From Clostridia bacterium (GTDB lineage Bacteria > Bacillota > Clostridia > Oscillospirales > CAG-272): 40,516 nt of DNA. Under the pieces are notes generated by a model. That model was not told where the DNA came from. It was given only the letters and a program-made list of their open reading frames with translations, and did not search any database. This document shows, in pieces, positions 1 through 9,196 of this stretch. The stretch is taken from NCBI GenBank assembly GCA_017481595.1, contig JAFUOY010000034.1, positions 1 to 40,516 on the forward strand, in the 5' to 3' direction. Made by a program: the position numbers and the translations under genes. Positions within the stretch are counted from its first letter, which is position 1. Each line of letters begins with the position of its first letter.

Positions 1-248
1 AAATCATTATATACAAGGTCGGTAAGACCACTCTGGCTTATAATAACGGGGATATGAACGCTTTCGTTCTTTGTGCCGGGCTTAACGATAATATCAATGC
101 CCTGCTTGTCCTCTTTTGTAACTATATCAATGTTTGCTGTTGTATTTCTGCCACCTAATGCACCGTTTGAGCGAATGTTATACGCACCCTCGGGTGTGCC
201 GTGAAGGTCAGCAATCTTTTCAAGTAAATCCTTCTGTATTTTATCCAT
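1..248 (-). CDS. SufB/SufD-like Fe-S cluster scaffold protein (partial; 3' end outside window)
   Basis: The first 82 residues run off the left edge. The N-terminus reads MDKIQKDLLEKIADLH, followed by EGAYNIRSNG, a GGRNTTANIDIV block and a KPGTKNESVHIP block, which I recognise from the short SufB/SufD-type proteins of Clostridia. These act with the SufC ATPase as a scaffold for Fe-S cluster assembly in the cytoplasm. It starts 11 bp downstream of the sufC stop with GGTGA-type SD sequence, so the two form an operon. Because the C-terminus is missing I cannot decide between a SufB-like and a SufD-like assignment. In many anaerobes a single such protein pairs with SufC as a two-gene minimal system, which is the likeliest reading here. 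Confidence 0.8.
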   Translation of the reverse strand, partial: MDKIQKDLLEKIADLHGTPEGAYNIRSNGALGGRNTTANIDIVTKEDKQGIDIIVKPGTKNESVHIPVIISQSGLTDLVYND

Positions 249-259
249 AATGTCACCTC

Positions 260-982
260 TTAACCGAATGCCTTACAGGAGCTTTCTGCAGCGCCTCTGC
301 CAAGAAGCTCAGGAAGGATATCGTTTTTAGGACCGTACTGCTTAACCTTACCGCCTGCAACTACTACAATCTTATCGGCAATGTTAAGTATTCTCTCCTG
401 ATGGGAAATGATAATAATAGAGCCTGCTGTCTTATCGTACATCTTTTCAAATACACGGATAAGGTTGTTGAAGCTCCAGAGGTCAATGCCTGCCTCAGGC
501 TCATCAAACACAGAAAGCTTAGTTCCTCTTGCCATAATCATAGCAATTTCAATTCTCTTAAGCTCACCGCCTGAGAGTGATGCGTTTACCTCTCTGTCAA
601 TGTAGTCACGTGCGCAAAGGCCTACCTCGGAAAGATATGTGCAGGCATCGGACACGTTGATTTTCTTACCTGCCGCAAGGGTGATAAGGTCCTTAACTGT
701 AAGTCCCTTAAATCTTACAGGCTGCTGAAATGCGAAGCTGATACCCATCTTCGCCCTGTCGGTAATAGACATATTTGTAATATCCACACCGTCGAAAAGT
801 ATTTTTCCTGATGTGGGCTGATATATACCTGCAATAATCTTGGCAAGGGTTGACTTACCACCACCGTTAGGACCTGTGATGGCAACGAAGCGATCGTCAA
901 TCTTAAGGCTCACATCCTTTAATATTTCTTTCTTTTCATTTTCTGTATCTACTTCAAATGAAACATTTATAAGCTCAAGCAT
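260..982 (-). CDS. sufC: Fe-S cluster assembly ATPase SufC
   Basis: This is a 240-residue ABC ATPase of the usual SufC length. Walker A GPNGGGKST is at residues 37-45, the Q-loop around Q86-Q87, the signature LSGGE at 136-140, Walker B ending in VFDEPEAGID at 158-167, and the switch histidine at H194 (ISHQER). The DEPEAGID segment and the AFQQP stretch after the Q-loop are typical of SufC rather than transport ATPases. It powers Fe-S cluster assembly on the SufB/SufD-like partner encoded immediately downstream. The start has an AAGGAG SD sequence 5-6 bp upstream. It is the first gene of the operon behind its own promoter. Confidence 0.93.
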   Translation of the reverse strand: MLELINVSFEVDTENEKKEILKDVSLKIDDRFVAITGPNGGGKSTLAKIIAGIYQPTSGKILFDGVDITNMSITDRAKMGISFAFQQPVRFKGLTVKDLITLAAGKKINVSDACTYLSEVGLCARDYIDREVNASLSGGELKRIEIAMIMARGTKLSVFDEPEAGIDLWSFNNLIRVFEKMYDKTAGSIIIISHQERILNIADKIVVVAGGKVKQYGPKNDILPELLGRGAAESSCKAFG

Positions 983-1014
983 AATTTCTCCTTATACTTA
1001 GATATATTTATTAA

Positions 1015-1036
1015 ATGAACACTTTTTTTCGTTCAT
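1015..1036. repeat. Inverted repeat in the suf leader
   Basis: ATGAAC and GTTCAT are separated by a 10-nt A/T-rich loop, between the predicted suf promoter and the sufC start. It could be an mRNA hairpin or a small operator. The 6-bp arms are weak evidence on their own. Confidence 0.3.
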
Positions 1037-1042
1037 CATAGT

Positions 1043-1071
1043 ATTGTACCATATATTTTGTCGTATGTGAA
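1043..1071 (-). promoter_or_regulatory. Sigma-A-type promoter for the suf operon
   Basis: On the minus strand there is a -35 TTCACA, a 17-bp spacer and a -10 TACAAT, about 60 bp upstream of sufC. This is the only good match in the gap between the rpmA terminator and sufC. Confidence 0.6.
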
Positions 1072-1099
1072 GAGGTTTTTTTCATTAAAAAGAAAAAAT

Positions 1100-1128
1100 C
1101 TCCACAAAAAGTGGAGAATTTTTTCATA
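1100..1128 (-). terminator. Rho-independent terminator of the rplU-prp-rpmA operon
   Basis: The perfect stem CTCCAC/GTGGAG (1100-1105 with 1111-1116) has a 5-nt loop and is flanked by A- and T-tracts, 7 bp beyond the rpmA stop. On the minus strand the stem is followed by a run of T residues. Confidence 0.8.
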
Positions 1129-1134
1129 AAGTAA

Positions 1135-1413
1135 TTACTTTGCGTAAACGCTTACTCTCTTCTTATCCTTTGTTGCGTGCTCAAACTTTACAACACCGTC
1201 AACCAAAGCAAAGAGTGTATCGTCAGATCCGATACCTACGTTTGTACCGGGATGAATCTTTGTTCCTCTCTGTCTTACAATGATGTTACCTGCAAGAACA
1301 GATGCGCCGTCAGCCTTCTTTACACCAAGTCTCTTGGATTCGCTGTCACGGCCGTTCTTTGTAGAACCAACACCTTTTTTGTGTGCGAAGAACTGTAAAC
1401 CAAGTCTTAACAT
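1135..1413 (-). CDS. rpmA: 50S ribosomal protein L27 with Prp-cleaved N-terminal extension
   Basis: This 92-residue protein is bL27 of the large subunit, whose N-terminus reaches the peptidyl-transferase centre. It begins [14 protein letters not shown]. The segment LRLGLQFF before AHKKG is the Firmicutes-type extension, which is known to be removed after the two phenylalanines by the cysteine protease Prp. I chose the ATG at 1413, not the in-frame ATG 19 codons upstream, because a GGAGG site lies 7-8 bp before it and the longer form overlaps the end of prp. It is third in the rplU-prp-rpmA operon, 16 bp after prp, and is followed by a terminator. Confidence 0.97.
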   Translation of the reverse strand: MLRLGLQFFAHKKGVGSTKNGRDSESKRLGVKKADGASVLAGNIIVRQRGTKIHPGTNVGIGSDDTLFALVDGVVKFEHATKDKKRVSVYAK

Positions 1414-1429
1414 TATATGTTCCTCCGTC

Positions 1430-1810
1430 TTAATTTTTACGTTTTTTGTTACCGTCAAATTTCTTTTCAATTACTTCAACATCAAGATAATCGTAGTATT
1501 CTTCTACAAGATCTACAAGCTGATAGTAATATGCCATGATAAGTCCTGAGATAGCGTATCTCTTTCTCTCATCACTCTCGTACTCCGGCAACGCACTGCA
1601 CGAGATAACACGCACATTTGTGGTTTCTTCGTCAATATCATAATCCACGTCTGAAGCATACGCAACCTCAATTGCATTGATGACAAGCATCGTCATTGCG
1701 GAAATGGCAGAGCAAACGATATCGTTACCGCTTGATGCAAAGCCGGAATGTCCCTGCTCCTCAAAGCCCCAATATGTGTCACCTGATTTGAAAAATACGA
1801 CCTTTGTCAT
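1430..1810 (-). CDS. prp: Ribosomal-processing cysteine protease Prp
   Basis: The 126-residue protein contains the family motif [18 protein letters not shown] at residues 20-37. The catalytic dyad is H21 and C33, with D30 in the conserved GxDIVC element. Prp removes the N-terminal extension of L27 before or during 50S assembly, and in Firmicutes it lies between the L21 and L27 genes, exactly as here (12 bp after rplU, 16 bp before rpmA). The C-terminus is acidic and then ends in a lysine/arginine tail. No residue expected for activity is missing. The match is firm because the context, motif and substrate extension all agree. Confidence 0.95.
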   Translation of the reverse strand: MTKVVFFKSGDTYWGFEEQGHSGFASSGNDIVCSAISAMTMLVINAIEVAYASDVDYDIDEETTNVRVISCSALPEYESDERKRYAISGLIMAYYYQLVDLVEEYYDYLDVEVIEKKFDGNKKRKN

Positions 1811-1822
1811 AATTTCTCCGAA

Positions 1823-2134
1823 TTAACCCTCGATCTTCTCGATCTGTACCTTTGTATAAGGCTGTCTGTGACCGATCTTCTTCTTCTCGTTCTTCTTAGC
1901 CTTATATTTCATAACGTAAATTTTCTTGCCCTTACCGTTACGAACAACCTTTGCTGTTACGGAAGCACCGGAAACATAGGGAGCACCTGCTACGAAGCCG
2001 TTGTCATTGGATACTGCGAGTACCTTGTCAAACTTAACCTCATCGCCTTCTGCTACACCAAGCTTTTCAACGAAGATAACGTCGCCCTCGTTTACTTTGT
2101 ACTGCTTTCCGCCTGTTAAAATGATTGCAAACAC
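1823..2134 (-). CDS. rplU: 50S ribosomal protein L21
   Basis: This is bL21, 103 residues, with the hallmark start [13 protein letters not shown] and the C-terminal [19 protein letters not shown] place the start at the GTG at 2134 rather than the GTG three codons upstream. The SD sequence AGAGGTG overlaps the upstream codon and sits 6 bp before the downstream one, and the shorter form has the normal family length. It is the first gene of the rplU-prp-rpmA operon and lies behind a structured leader and a strong promoter. Confidence 0.95.
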   Translation of the reverse strand: MFAIILTGGKQYKVNEGDVIFVEKLGVAEGDEVKFDKVLAVSNDNGFVAGAPYVSGASVTAKVVRNGKGKKIYVMKYKAKKNEKKKIGHRQPYTKVQIEKIEG

Positions 2135-2209
2135 GAAAAGCACCTCTCTTTCAACATAAACTCGCTAAGCCGGGTAGCATACGCTTTTCAGACCTCGGCA
2201 TTATGCGGC
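2135..2209 (-). ncRNA. Structured 5' leader of rplU (candidate L21 leader)
   Basis: The transcript from the predicted promoter has a leader of about 75 nt. GCCG-A-GGT (2199-2192) pairs with ACCCGGC (2175-2169) with one bulged A, enclosing a further AGC/GCT hairpin. Autoregulatory L21 leaders are known upstream of rplU in Firmicutes, and position and size fit. I cannot run a covariance model, so identity with the described L21 leader is inferred. Confidence 0.55.
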
Positions 2210-2215
2210 GTAAAG

Positions 2216-2244
2216 ATTTTAGCACAAAAGAATCCTATTGTCAA
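2216..2244 (-). promoter_or_regulatory. Strong sigma-A promoter for rplU-prp-rpmA
   Basis: On the minus strand TTGACA and TAAAAT are separated by exactly 17 bp. Predicted transcription starts near 2209, just before the leader hairpin. Confidence 0.85.
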
Positions 2245-2291
2245 TACCTTTTTTAAAATTGTTGAAATTTCTTATATATAAATGAAGAAAC

Positions 2292-3005
2292 TTAATCATT
2301 TCTCCTTGATCCTGCGGATGCAACTATCAAAACAAAGCGCAAAAGCTGAGCAAGAGTTACCGCAAGAGCCGCAACATAGGTCATAGCGGCGGCGGAAAGC
2401 ACCTTTTTTGCATCCTTAAGCTCGCCCTTTACCAGAATACCCTCGTCATCAAGAGCCCTTAATGCGCGGCGGCTGGCGTTAAACTCCGTAGGGAGTGTAA
2501 TAAGCTGAAACAATGCTACAAGGGCGAAGCAAGCAACGCCAAAATATGCAACGTAAGCAAACACCTCGGAAACGGCGGACAAAAGAACGCCGATAAAAAT
2601 AAGAGGAACAGATAAGCGAGAGCCTATGTTGGTGACGGGAACGATAGCGTTTCTTACCTTTAAGGGCACGTAGTTTTTTGCGTATTGTATTGCGTGTCCT
2701 GCCTCGTGAGCGGCAACACCGATAGCCGCCGCAGAGGTATTTCCGTAGGTGGCGTCGGACAGTCTGATAACCTTTGCCTGTGGGTCAAAATGGTCGTTAA
2801 GGTGTCCCTGTACGTATTCAATACGCACGTCGTATATACCGTTTGCAAAAAGTATTCTTCTTGCTGCCTCCGCACCCGTAAGTCCTCTTTTGGTCGGAAT
2901 AGCGCCGTATCTTTTATAGGTTAAATTTACCTTTGCGCTTGCAAAAGCGGCAAGCAATACGAAAGGAAGCACAAGAATAATGTAGGTCCAGTCAATATAA
3001 AACAT
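2292..3005 (-). CDS. YugP-type zinc-dependent membrane metallopeptidase
   Basis: The protein has 237 residues, with an N-terminal membrane segment (about residues 6-22), the zinc-binding motif HEAGH in AIGVAAHEAGHAIQYA near residue 100, and two or three hydrophobic segments in the second half. This matches the Zn_peptidase_2 / YugP family of membrane-bound gluzincin-like proteases, whose substrates are mostly unknown. I use the ATG at 3005, not the GTG three codons upstream, because the AAGGAG SD sequence ends only at the GTG and is 8 bp from the ATG. It is monocistronic, with its own promoter, between rplU and the divergent mntP. Confidence 0.87.
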   Translation of the reverse strand: MFYIDWTYIILVLPFVLLAAFASAKVNLTYKRYGAIPTKRGLTGAEAARRILFANGIYDVRIEYVQGHLNDHFDPQAKVIRLSDATYGNTSAAAIGVAAHEAGHAIQYAKNYVPLKVRNAIVPVTNIGSRLSVPLIFIGVLLSAVSEVFAYVAYFGVACFALVALFQLITLPTEFNASRRALRALDDEGILVKGELKDAKKVLSAAAMTYVAALAVTLAQLLRFVLIVASAGSRRND

Positions 3006-3026
3006 ATTTATCACTCCTTTTCATAA

Positions 3027-3055
3027 ATTTTATCACTATTATGTGTATTTTTCAA
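3027..3055 (-). promoter_or_regulatory. Promoter of the YugP-type peptidase gene
   Basis: TTGAAA and TAAAAT are 17 bp apart on the minus strand, about 22 bp upstream of the ATG. Confidence 0.65.
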
Positions 3056-3084
3056 GTTTAATAACTGTTTTTACTATGAAAATA

Positions 3085-3113
3085 TTGAAAATTACCGCAA
3101 TTTATGATATAAT
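3085..3113 (+). promoter_or_regulatory. Promoter of mntP
   Basis: TTGAAA and TATAAT are 17 bp apart. The predicted 5' leader is only about 22 nt, which leaves no room for the yybP-ykoY manganese riboswitch that often precedes Mn exporters. Confidence 0.75.
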
Positions 3114-3142
3114 AATATGAATTTTCATACAGGGAGAGTTTT

Positions 3143-3712
3143 ATGGGAGTTATTGAGCTTTTTATTCTGGCTGTCGGGCTTGCAATGGATGCCTTTGCAG
3201 TTTCTATTTGTAAGGGTCTTGCAATGAAAAAAACAGGAATCAAGGAATGTCTTATCGTTGGCATCTGGTTTGGCGGATTTCAGGCGCTGATGCCCCTTAT
3301 CGGATATTTTCTTGGAGATGCCTTTGAGGACTATATAACCAAATTCGACCATTGGATCGCATTTGTGCTTCTCTGTCTTATCGGCGGCTTGATGCTCAAG
3401 GATGCATTAAGTCACGAGGAGGAGGAAACGGACGGCTCCCTCTCCTTCAAAACCATGTTAATTATGGCAATAGCCACAAGCATTGATGCCCTTGCCGTCG
3501 GTATATCCTTTGGTATTTTGCCCGACGTAAATATTGTAGCGGCAATAAGCCTTATCGGTATAGTAACTCTTGTTCTTTGTATGCTTGGCGTAAAATTAGG
3601 CAATATTTTCGGCTCAAGATACAAATCCAAGGCGGAGCTTGCAGGCGGAATAATACTTATCCTTATAGGAACAAAGATCCTGCTTGAGCATCTTGGAGTT
3701 ATAAATTTTTAA
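3143..3712 (+). CDS. mntP: Manganese efflux pump MntP
   Basis: This is a 189-residue, six-helix inner-membrane protein of standard MntP length. It carries the two paired acidic motifs of the family, MDAFAVS at residues 15-21 (D16) and IDALAVG at 114-120 (D115), with glycine-rich helices between and a charged cytoplasmic loop (HEEEETDG) near residue 91. MntP exports Mn(II) to protect against manganese overload. A GGGAG SD sequence lies just before the ATG. It is monocistronic between its own promoter and a strong terminator. No riboswitch is visible, so any metal control would have to be at the promoter. Confidence 0.93.
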   Translation: MGVIELFILAVGLAMDAFAVSICKGLAMKKTGIKECLIVGIWFGGFQALMPLIGYFLGDAFEDYITKFDHWIAFVLLCLIGGLMLKDALSHEEEETDGSLSFKTMLIMAIATSIDALAVGISFGILPDVNIVAAISLIGIVTLVLCMLGVKLGNIFGSRYKSKAELAGGIILILIGTKILLEHLGVINF

Positions 3713-3730
3713 AGCATCTGTATTAAAACA

Positions 3731-3760
3731 AAGAGGACGGATTTCACTCCGTCCTCTTTT
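3731..3760. terminator. Bidirectional terminator between mntP and the convergent lipoprotein gene
   Basis: An 11-bp perfect stem AAGAGGACGGA / TCCGTCCTCTT with a 6-nt loop, A-rich before and T-rich after, serves mntP on the plus strand and the lacZ operon on the minus strand. Confidence 0.85.
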
Positions 3761-3771
3761 ATTCTTAATCT

Positions 3772-4125
3772 TTATTCTGCATTTTCACCTGTATACTTAC
3801 CGTCTTTCCAAGAAAGAGGGGCAACAGATTTATTTTCTGTATCAAGCTCCAATATAGCGGTACAGTTTATCACCTTGCCGTCCTTTAGCGTTATTTCACA
3901 ACAAACGTATCTTTCCGTCTTATCCGCAGAATCAATGCTTTCGCCTACTTTTTTAACGCTGTCAACCTTTCCGTATTTTTCAACAAAGTCGGGATTCCTT
4001 TTAAAGATATACTCTGCACACTGCAAGTCAGCATCCTTTGGCGTACAGCTTATCAAAGAAAGCGCAGAGCTACACATAATCACAATAAGCACGCAGCATA
4101 TTATTTTTTTAAATGTGTTTTTCAC
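3772..4125 (-). CDS. Small hypothetical lipoprotein
   Basis: The 117-residue protein has a basic start (MKNTFKK), a hydrophobic core and a lipobox LISC at residues 24-27, so it should be lipidated at C27 and anchored outside the cell. The mature part has two internal cysteines (C75 and C76 in YVCCEI) and a pattern of short beta strands ending in KDGKYTGENAE. I do not recognise a family. It is the last gene of the lacZ operon, 29 bp after the preceding gene, which weakly suggests a surface role linked to sugar use. Confidence 0.7.
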   Translation of the reverse strand: MKNTFKKIICCVLIVIMCSSALSLISCTPKDADLQCAEYIFKRNPDFVEKYGKVDSVKKVGESIDSADKTERYVCCEITLKDGKVINCTAILELDTENKSVAPLSWKDGKYTGENAE

Positions 4126-4154
4126 CTTATCATTCTCCTTTCACAGTATTGAAA

Positions 4155-4568
4155 TCATTCTATGGTTTTCGGCTTGATAAAATTATATATTTCCAGGGTG
4201 TGTGATGCATCAACGCTGTTGAAAACGAAATATTTGCCGTTTTTTAATTTTACGATAATATTTGAATCCACGTTTTTGTTTGACGCGCATTGATATTTGC
4301 CGAGCAGCTCATTTTCATAGTCCCCTCTTGTGGTTCTTATAAAATTGATGCCCGACGTTCTTTCACCGTACTCAAATTCACCCGTGTATATATTTACGGT
4401 TTCTATTTCCGAAAATGAAATTTCCTTTGAGTACCAGAAGCCCGATATTTTCACCCTTGTATCAGATACGGCGGCGCTTGTTTTCATAGTAAGCACAAAC
4501 AAAAGCACGACTATTATTGTAAGAACAAGGGCTAAAAATGCGAATAATTTCTTATTTTTGATTTTCAT
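4155..4568 (-). CDS. Single-pass membrane protein with PH-like C-terminal domain
   Basis: I start this 137-residue protein at the ATG at 4568, one base after the beta-galactosidase stop. A longer in-frame reading into lacZ exists but gives an atypical proline/serine-rich N-terminus. Residues 1-10 are basic (MKIKNKK), residues 8-28 form one membrane helix, and the rest is an all-beta region with ISEIETVNIY-like and IIVKLKNGKYFVFN-like strands. That order resembles bacterial PH-like (bPH) domains, a weak fold-level match rather than a firm one. It is translationally coupled to lacZ. Its function is unknown. Confidence 0.65.
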   Translation of the reverse strand: MKIKNKKLFAFLALVLTIIVVLLFVLTMKTSAAVSDTRVKISGFWYSKEISFSEIETVNIYTGEFEYGERTSGINFIRTTRGDYENELLGKYQCASNKNVDSNIIVKLKNGKYFVFNSVDASHTLEIYNFIKPKTIE

Positions 4569-4569
4569 A

Positions 4570-7425
<2,856 letters not shown>

Positions 7426-7435
7426 TTATAGCTTT

Positions 7436-7464
7436 ATTCTATCATAAGGCAAGATTTTTGTCAA
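7436..7464 (-). promoter_or_regulatory. Promoter of the lacZ operon
   Basis: TTGACA and TAGAAT are 17 bp apart on the minus strand. Its -35 lies 8 bp from the -35 of the divergent SDR promoter. Confidence 0.75.
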
Positions 7465-7471
7465 TAAATTG

Positions 7472-7500
7472 TTTACTTTTGGATATTGATATGATACAAT
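7472..7500 (+). promoter_or_regulatory. Promoter of the SDR gene
   Basis: TTTACT and TACAAT are 17 bp apart, divergent from the lacZ promoter and about 31 bp upstream of the SDR start. Confidence 0.65.
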
Positions 7501-7531
7501 AATGTACAAATAAGCTTGGAGGTGGACATTT

Positions 7532-8251
7532 ATGGTTAAAACTGTTTTTATAACGGGAGGAAGCCGTGGAATCGGCGCTGAATGTGTAAGAATTTTTTCA
7601 AAAAACGGATACAGGGTGGCATTTTCTTATCTTAATTCAGAAAAAGATGCCTTATCTCTTGCCCGTGAGTGCGGCGCCCTTGCCATAAGATCCGACGTAT
7701 CCGTAAGCGAGGATATTACAAGCGCGATTAAAAAAGCGACCGCTGAGCTTGGAAAAATTGACGTGCTGATCAACAACGCGGGCATCAGTCAATCCGCATT
7801 GTTTACGGATATAACCGACGAAATGTGGCAAAAAATGATAAATACCAATCTGTCGGGAGCATTTTACGCTACCCGCGCGGTTTTACCCCAGATGATTTCA
7901 AGAAAAAGCGGAGTTATCCTTAACGTTTCCTCAATGTGGGGACAGGTTGGCGCCTCCTGTGAGGTGCATTATTCCGCCGCAAAGGCGGGTCTTATCGGTA
8001 TGACAAAGGCTCTTGCAAAGGAGGTTGGACCGTCGGGAATAAGAGTAAACTGCGTTTCCCCCGGGGTAATCGACACGGATATGAACAAAAGCCTTACAAA
8101 CGAGGACCTTGATGCATTAAAATCAGACACCCCCCTCGGCAAAATCGGTACGACCAAGGATATTGCGGAGCTTCTTCTCTTCCTGGCAGATGATAAAGCA
8201 TCATTTATCACGGGGCAGGATATAGGTATAAACGGTGGATTAGTAATATAA
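7532..8251 (+). CDS. Short-chain dehydrogenase, probable elongation factor P 5-aminopentanone reductase (YmfI type)
   Basis: The 239-residue classical SDR has TGGSRGIG at residues 8-15 for the NADP(H) pocket, NNAG at 81-84, and the catalytic set S134, Y147 and K151. The segment VSSMWGQVGASCEVHYS around the active site matches what I remember of Bacillus YmfI (WGxxGASCEV), not FabG, which normally has a VxGNxGQxNY pattern. YmfI reduces the 5-aminopentanone on EF-P lysine. The neighbours do not include efp, so the assignment rests on this motif. A general 3-oxoacyl-ACP reductase is the alternative. It has a good GGAGG SD sequence, its own promoter and a terminator. Confidence 0.8.
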   Translation: MVKTVFITGGSRGIGAECVRIFSKNGYRVAFSYLNSEKDALSLARECGALAIRSDVSVSEDITSAIKKATAELGKIDVLINNAGISQSALFTDITDEMWQKMINTNLSGAFYATRAVLPQMISRKSGVILNVSSMWGQVGASCEVHYSAAKAGLIGMTKALAKEVGPSGIRVNCVSPGVIDTDMNKSLTNEDLDALKSDTPLGKIGTTKDIAELLLFLADDKASFITGQDIGINGGLVI

Positions 8252-8285
8252 AAAAATGCTTTCGCTTGATTGCGAAAGCATTTTT
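8252..8285. terminator. Bidirectional terminator between the SDR and mrp genes
   Basis: A 14-bp perfect stem (8252-8265 with 8272-8285) containing ATGCTTTCGC and flanked by A5 and T5 separates two convergent genes. Confidence 0.9.
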
Positions 8286-8291
8286 GTTTAC

Positions 8292-9119
8292 TTATTTATT
8301 AAGCTTAGCGTCGATGGTTTTGAATGCATCGGAGAGGAACTTATTATCCATTTCCTCGATCTTACCGCTGTCGCAAAGGGATGCAAGGCTTGCGTCCATA
8401 GGGAGTCTGCCGAGGATGTCAAAGCCGTAGCGCTCTGCGATCTCGTCGATCTTACCGTTACCGAAAATACGGATCTCCTTGCCGCAGTCGGGACATACGA
8501 CGTAGCTCATATTCTCAACAAGGCCAAGGACGGGAATATTCATCATATTCGCCATTTTAACCGCCTTTTCAACGATCATGGAAACGAGGTCCTGAGGAGT
8601 TGTAACTATTACGATACCGTCGATGGGGAGTGACTGGAATACAGTAAGGGGAACATCGCCTGTTCCTGGAGGCATATCAACGTACATATAATCTACGTTT
8701 TCCCAAATTGCGTCGGTCCAGAACTGCTTTACCATTCCTGCGATAACGGGTCCGCGCCATACAACGGGACGTGTCTCGTCCTCTAACATAAGGTTAATGG
8801 AAATAACGTCAACGCCGTTTTTGGAGCTTACGGGTATCATATGCTCTCCGTCGGACATAACGGAATCAGTAAGACCGAATGCGCGGGGAATGGAGGGACC
8901 TGTAATATCCGCATCAAGAATTGCGGTCTTATATCCGTTGCGCATGGACTGTACCGCAAGCATGGAGGTAACGATGGACTTACCAACGCCGCCCTTGCCG
9001 CTTACAACACCAATAACGCGCTTAACGGAGCTTTGTTCATTTAATTTTTCCTTTGGAATTGCTCTCTTGCTGCAATCCTTGGAGGAGCAGGTGGAGCAAT
9101 CGTGAGTACACTCTGACAT
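8292..9119 (-). CDS. mrp: Mrp/Nbp35-family Fe-S carrier ATPase
   Basis: The 275-residue P-loop protein has the deviant Walker A GKGGVGKS at residues 41-48, DADITGPS at 69-76, DMPPGTGD at 148-155, and the CPDC cluster-binding pair at C209 and C212. These define the Mrp/ApbC/Nbp35 family, which binds and transfers Fe-S clusters to target apoproteins as a dimer. It also has an N-terminal cysteine cluster (C4, C8, C11, C16), reminiscent of the Nbp35 type and able to hold a second cluster. It is transcribed alone from a good promoter. With the suf genes it makes two Fe-S maturation loci in this window. Confidence 0.92.
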   Translation of the reverse strand: MSECTHDCSTCSSKDCSKRAIPKEKLNEQSSVKRVIGVVSGKGGVGKSIVTSMLAVQSMRNGYKTAILDADITGPSIPRAFGLTDSVMSDGEHMIPVSSKNGVDVISINLMLEDETRPVVWRGPVIAGMVKQFWTDAIWENVDYMYVDMPPGTGDVPLTVFQSLPIDGIVIVTTPQDLVSMIVEKAVKMANMMNIPVLGLVENMSYVVCPDCGKEIRIFGNGKIDEIAERYGFDILGRLPMDASLASLCDSGKIEEMDNKFLSDAFKTIDAKLNK

Positions 9120-9161
9120 TTAAATACACTTCCTTTTCGTTTTGATTGCGCTTTACGGTAT

Positions 9162-9190
9162 ATTTTACACCAACAAAGCTCTTTTTTCAA
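9162..9190 (-). promoter_or_regulatory. Promoter of mrp
   Basis: TTGAAA and TAAAAT are 17 bp apart on the minus strand. The -35 lies at the very end of the upstream radical SAM gene's 3' flank. Confidence 0.65.
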
Positions 9191-9196
9191 TAGAAA

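Noticed and set aside
1414-1470. Longer start of L27 (19 extra residues)
   Set aside because: The ATG at 1413 has a GGAGG site at proper spacing and gives the exact Prp-type N-terminal extension. The longer form overlaps prp.
3085-3142. yybP-ykoY manganese riboswitch before mntP
   Set aside because: Only about 22 nt separate the predicted transcription start from the ATG, too short for the aptamer.
7532-8251. Straight FabG annotation
   Set aside because: FabG cannot be excluded, but the GASCEV active-site stretch and the lack of fatty-acid genes nearby favour the YmfI type.
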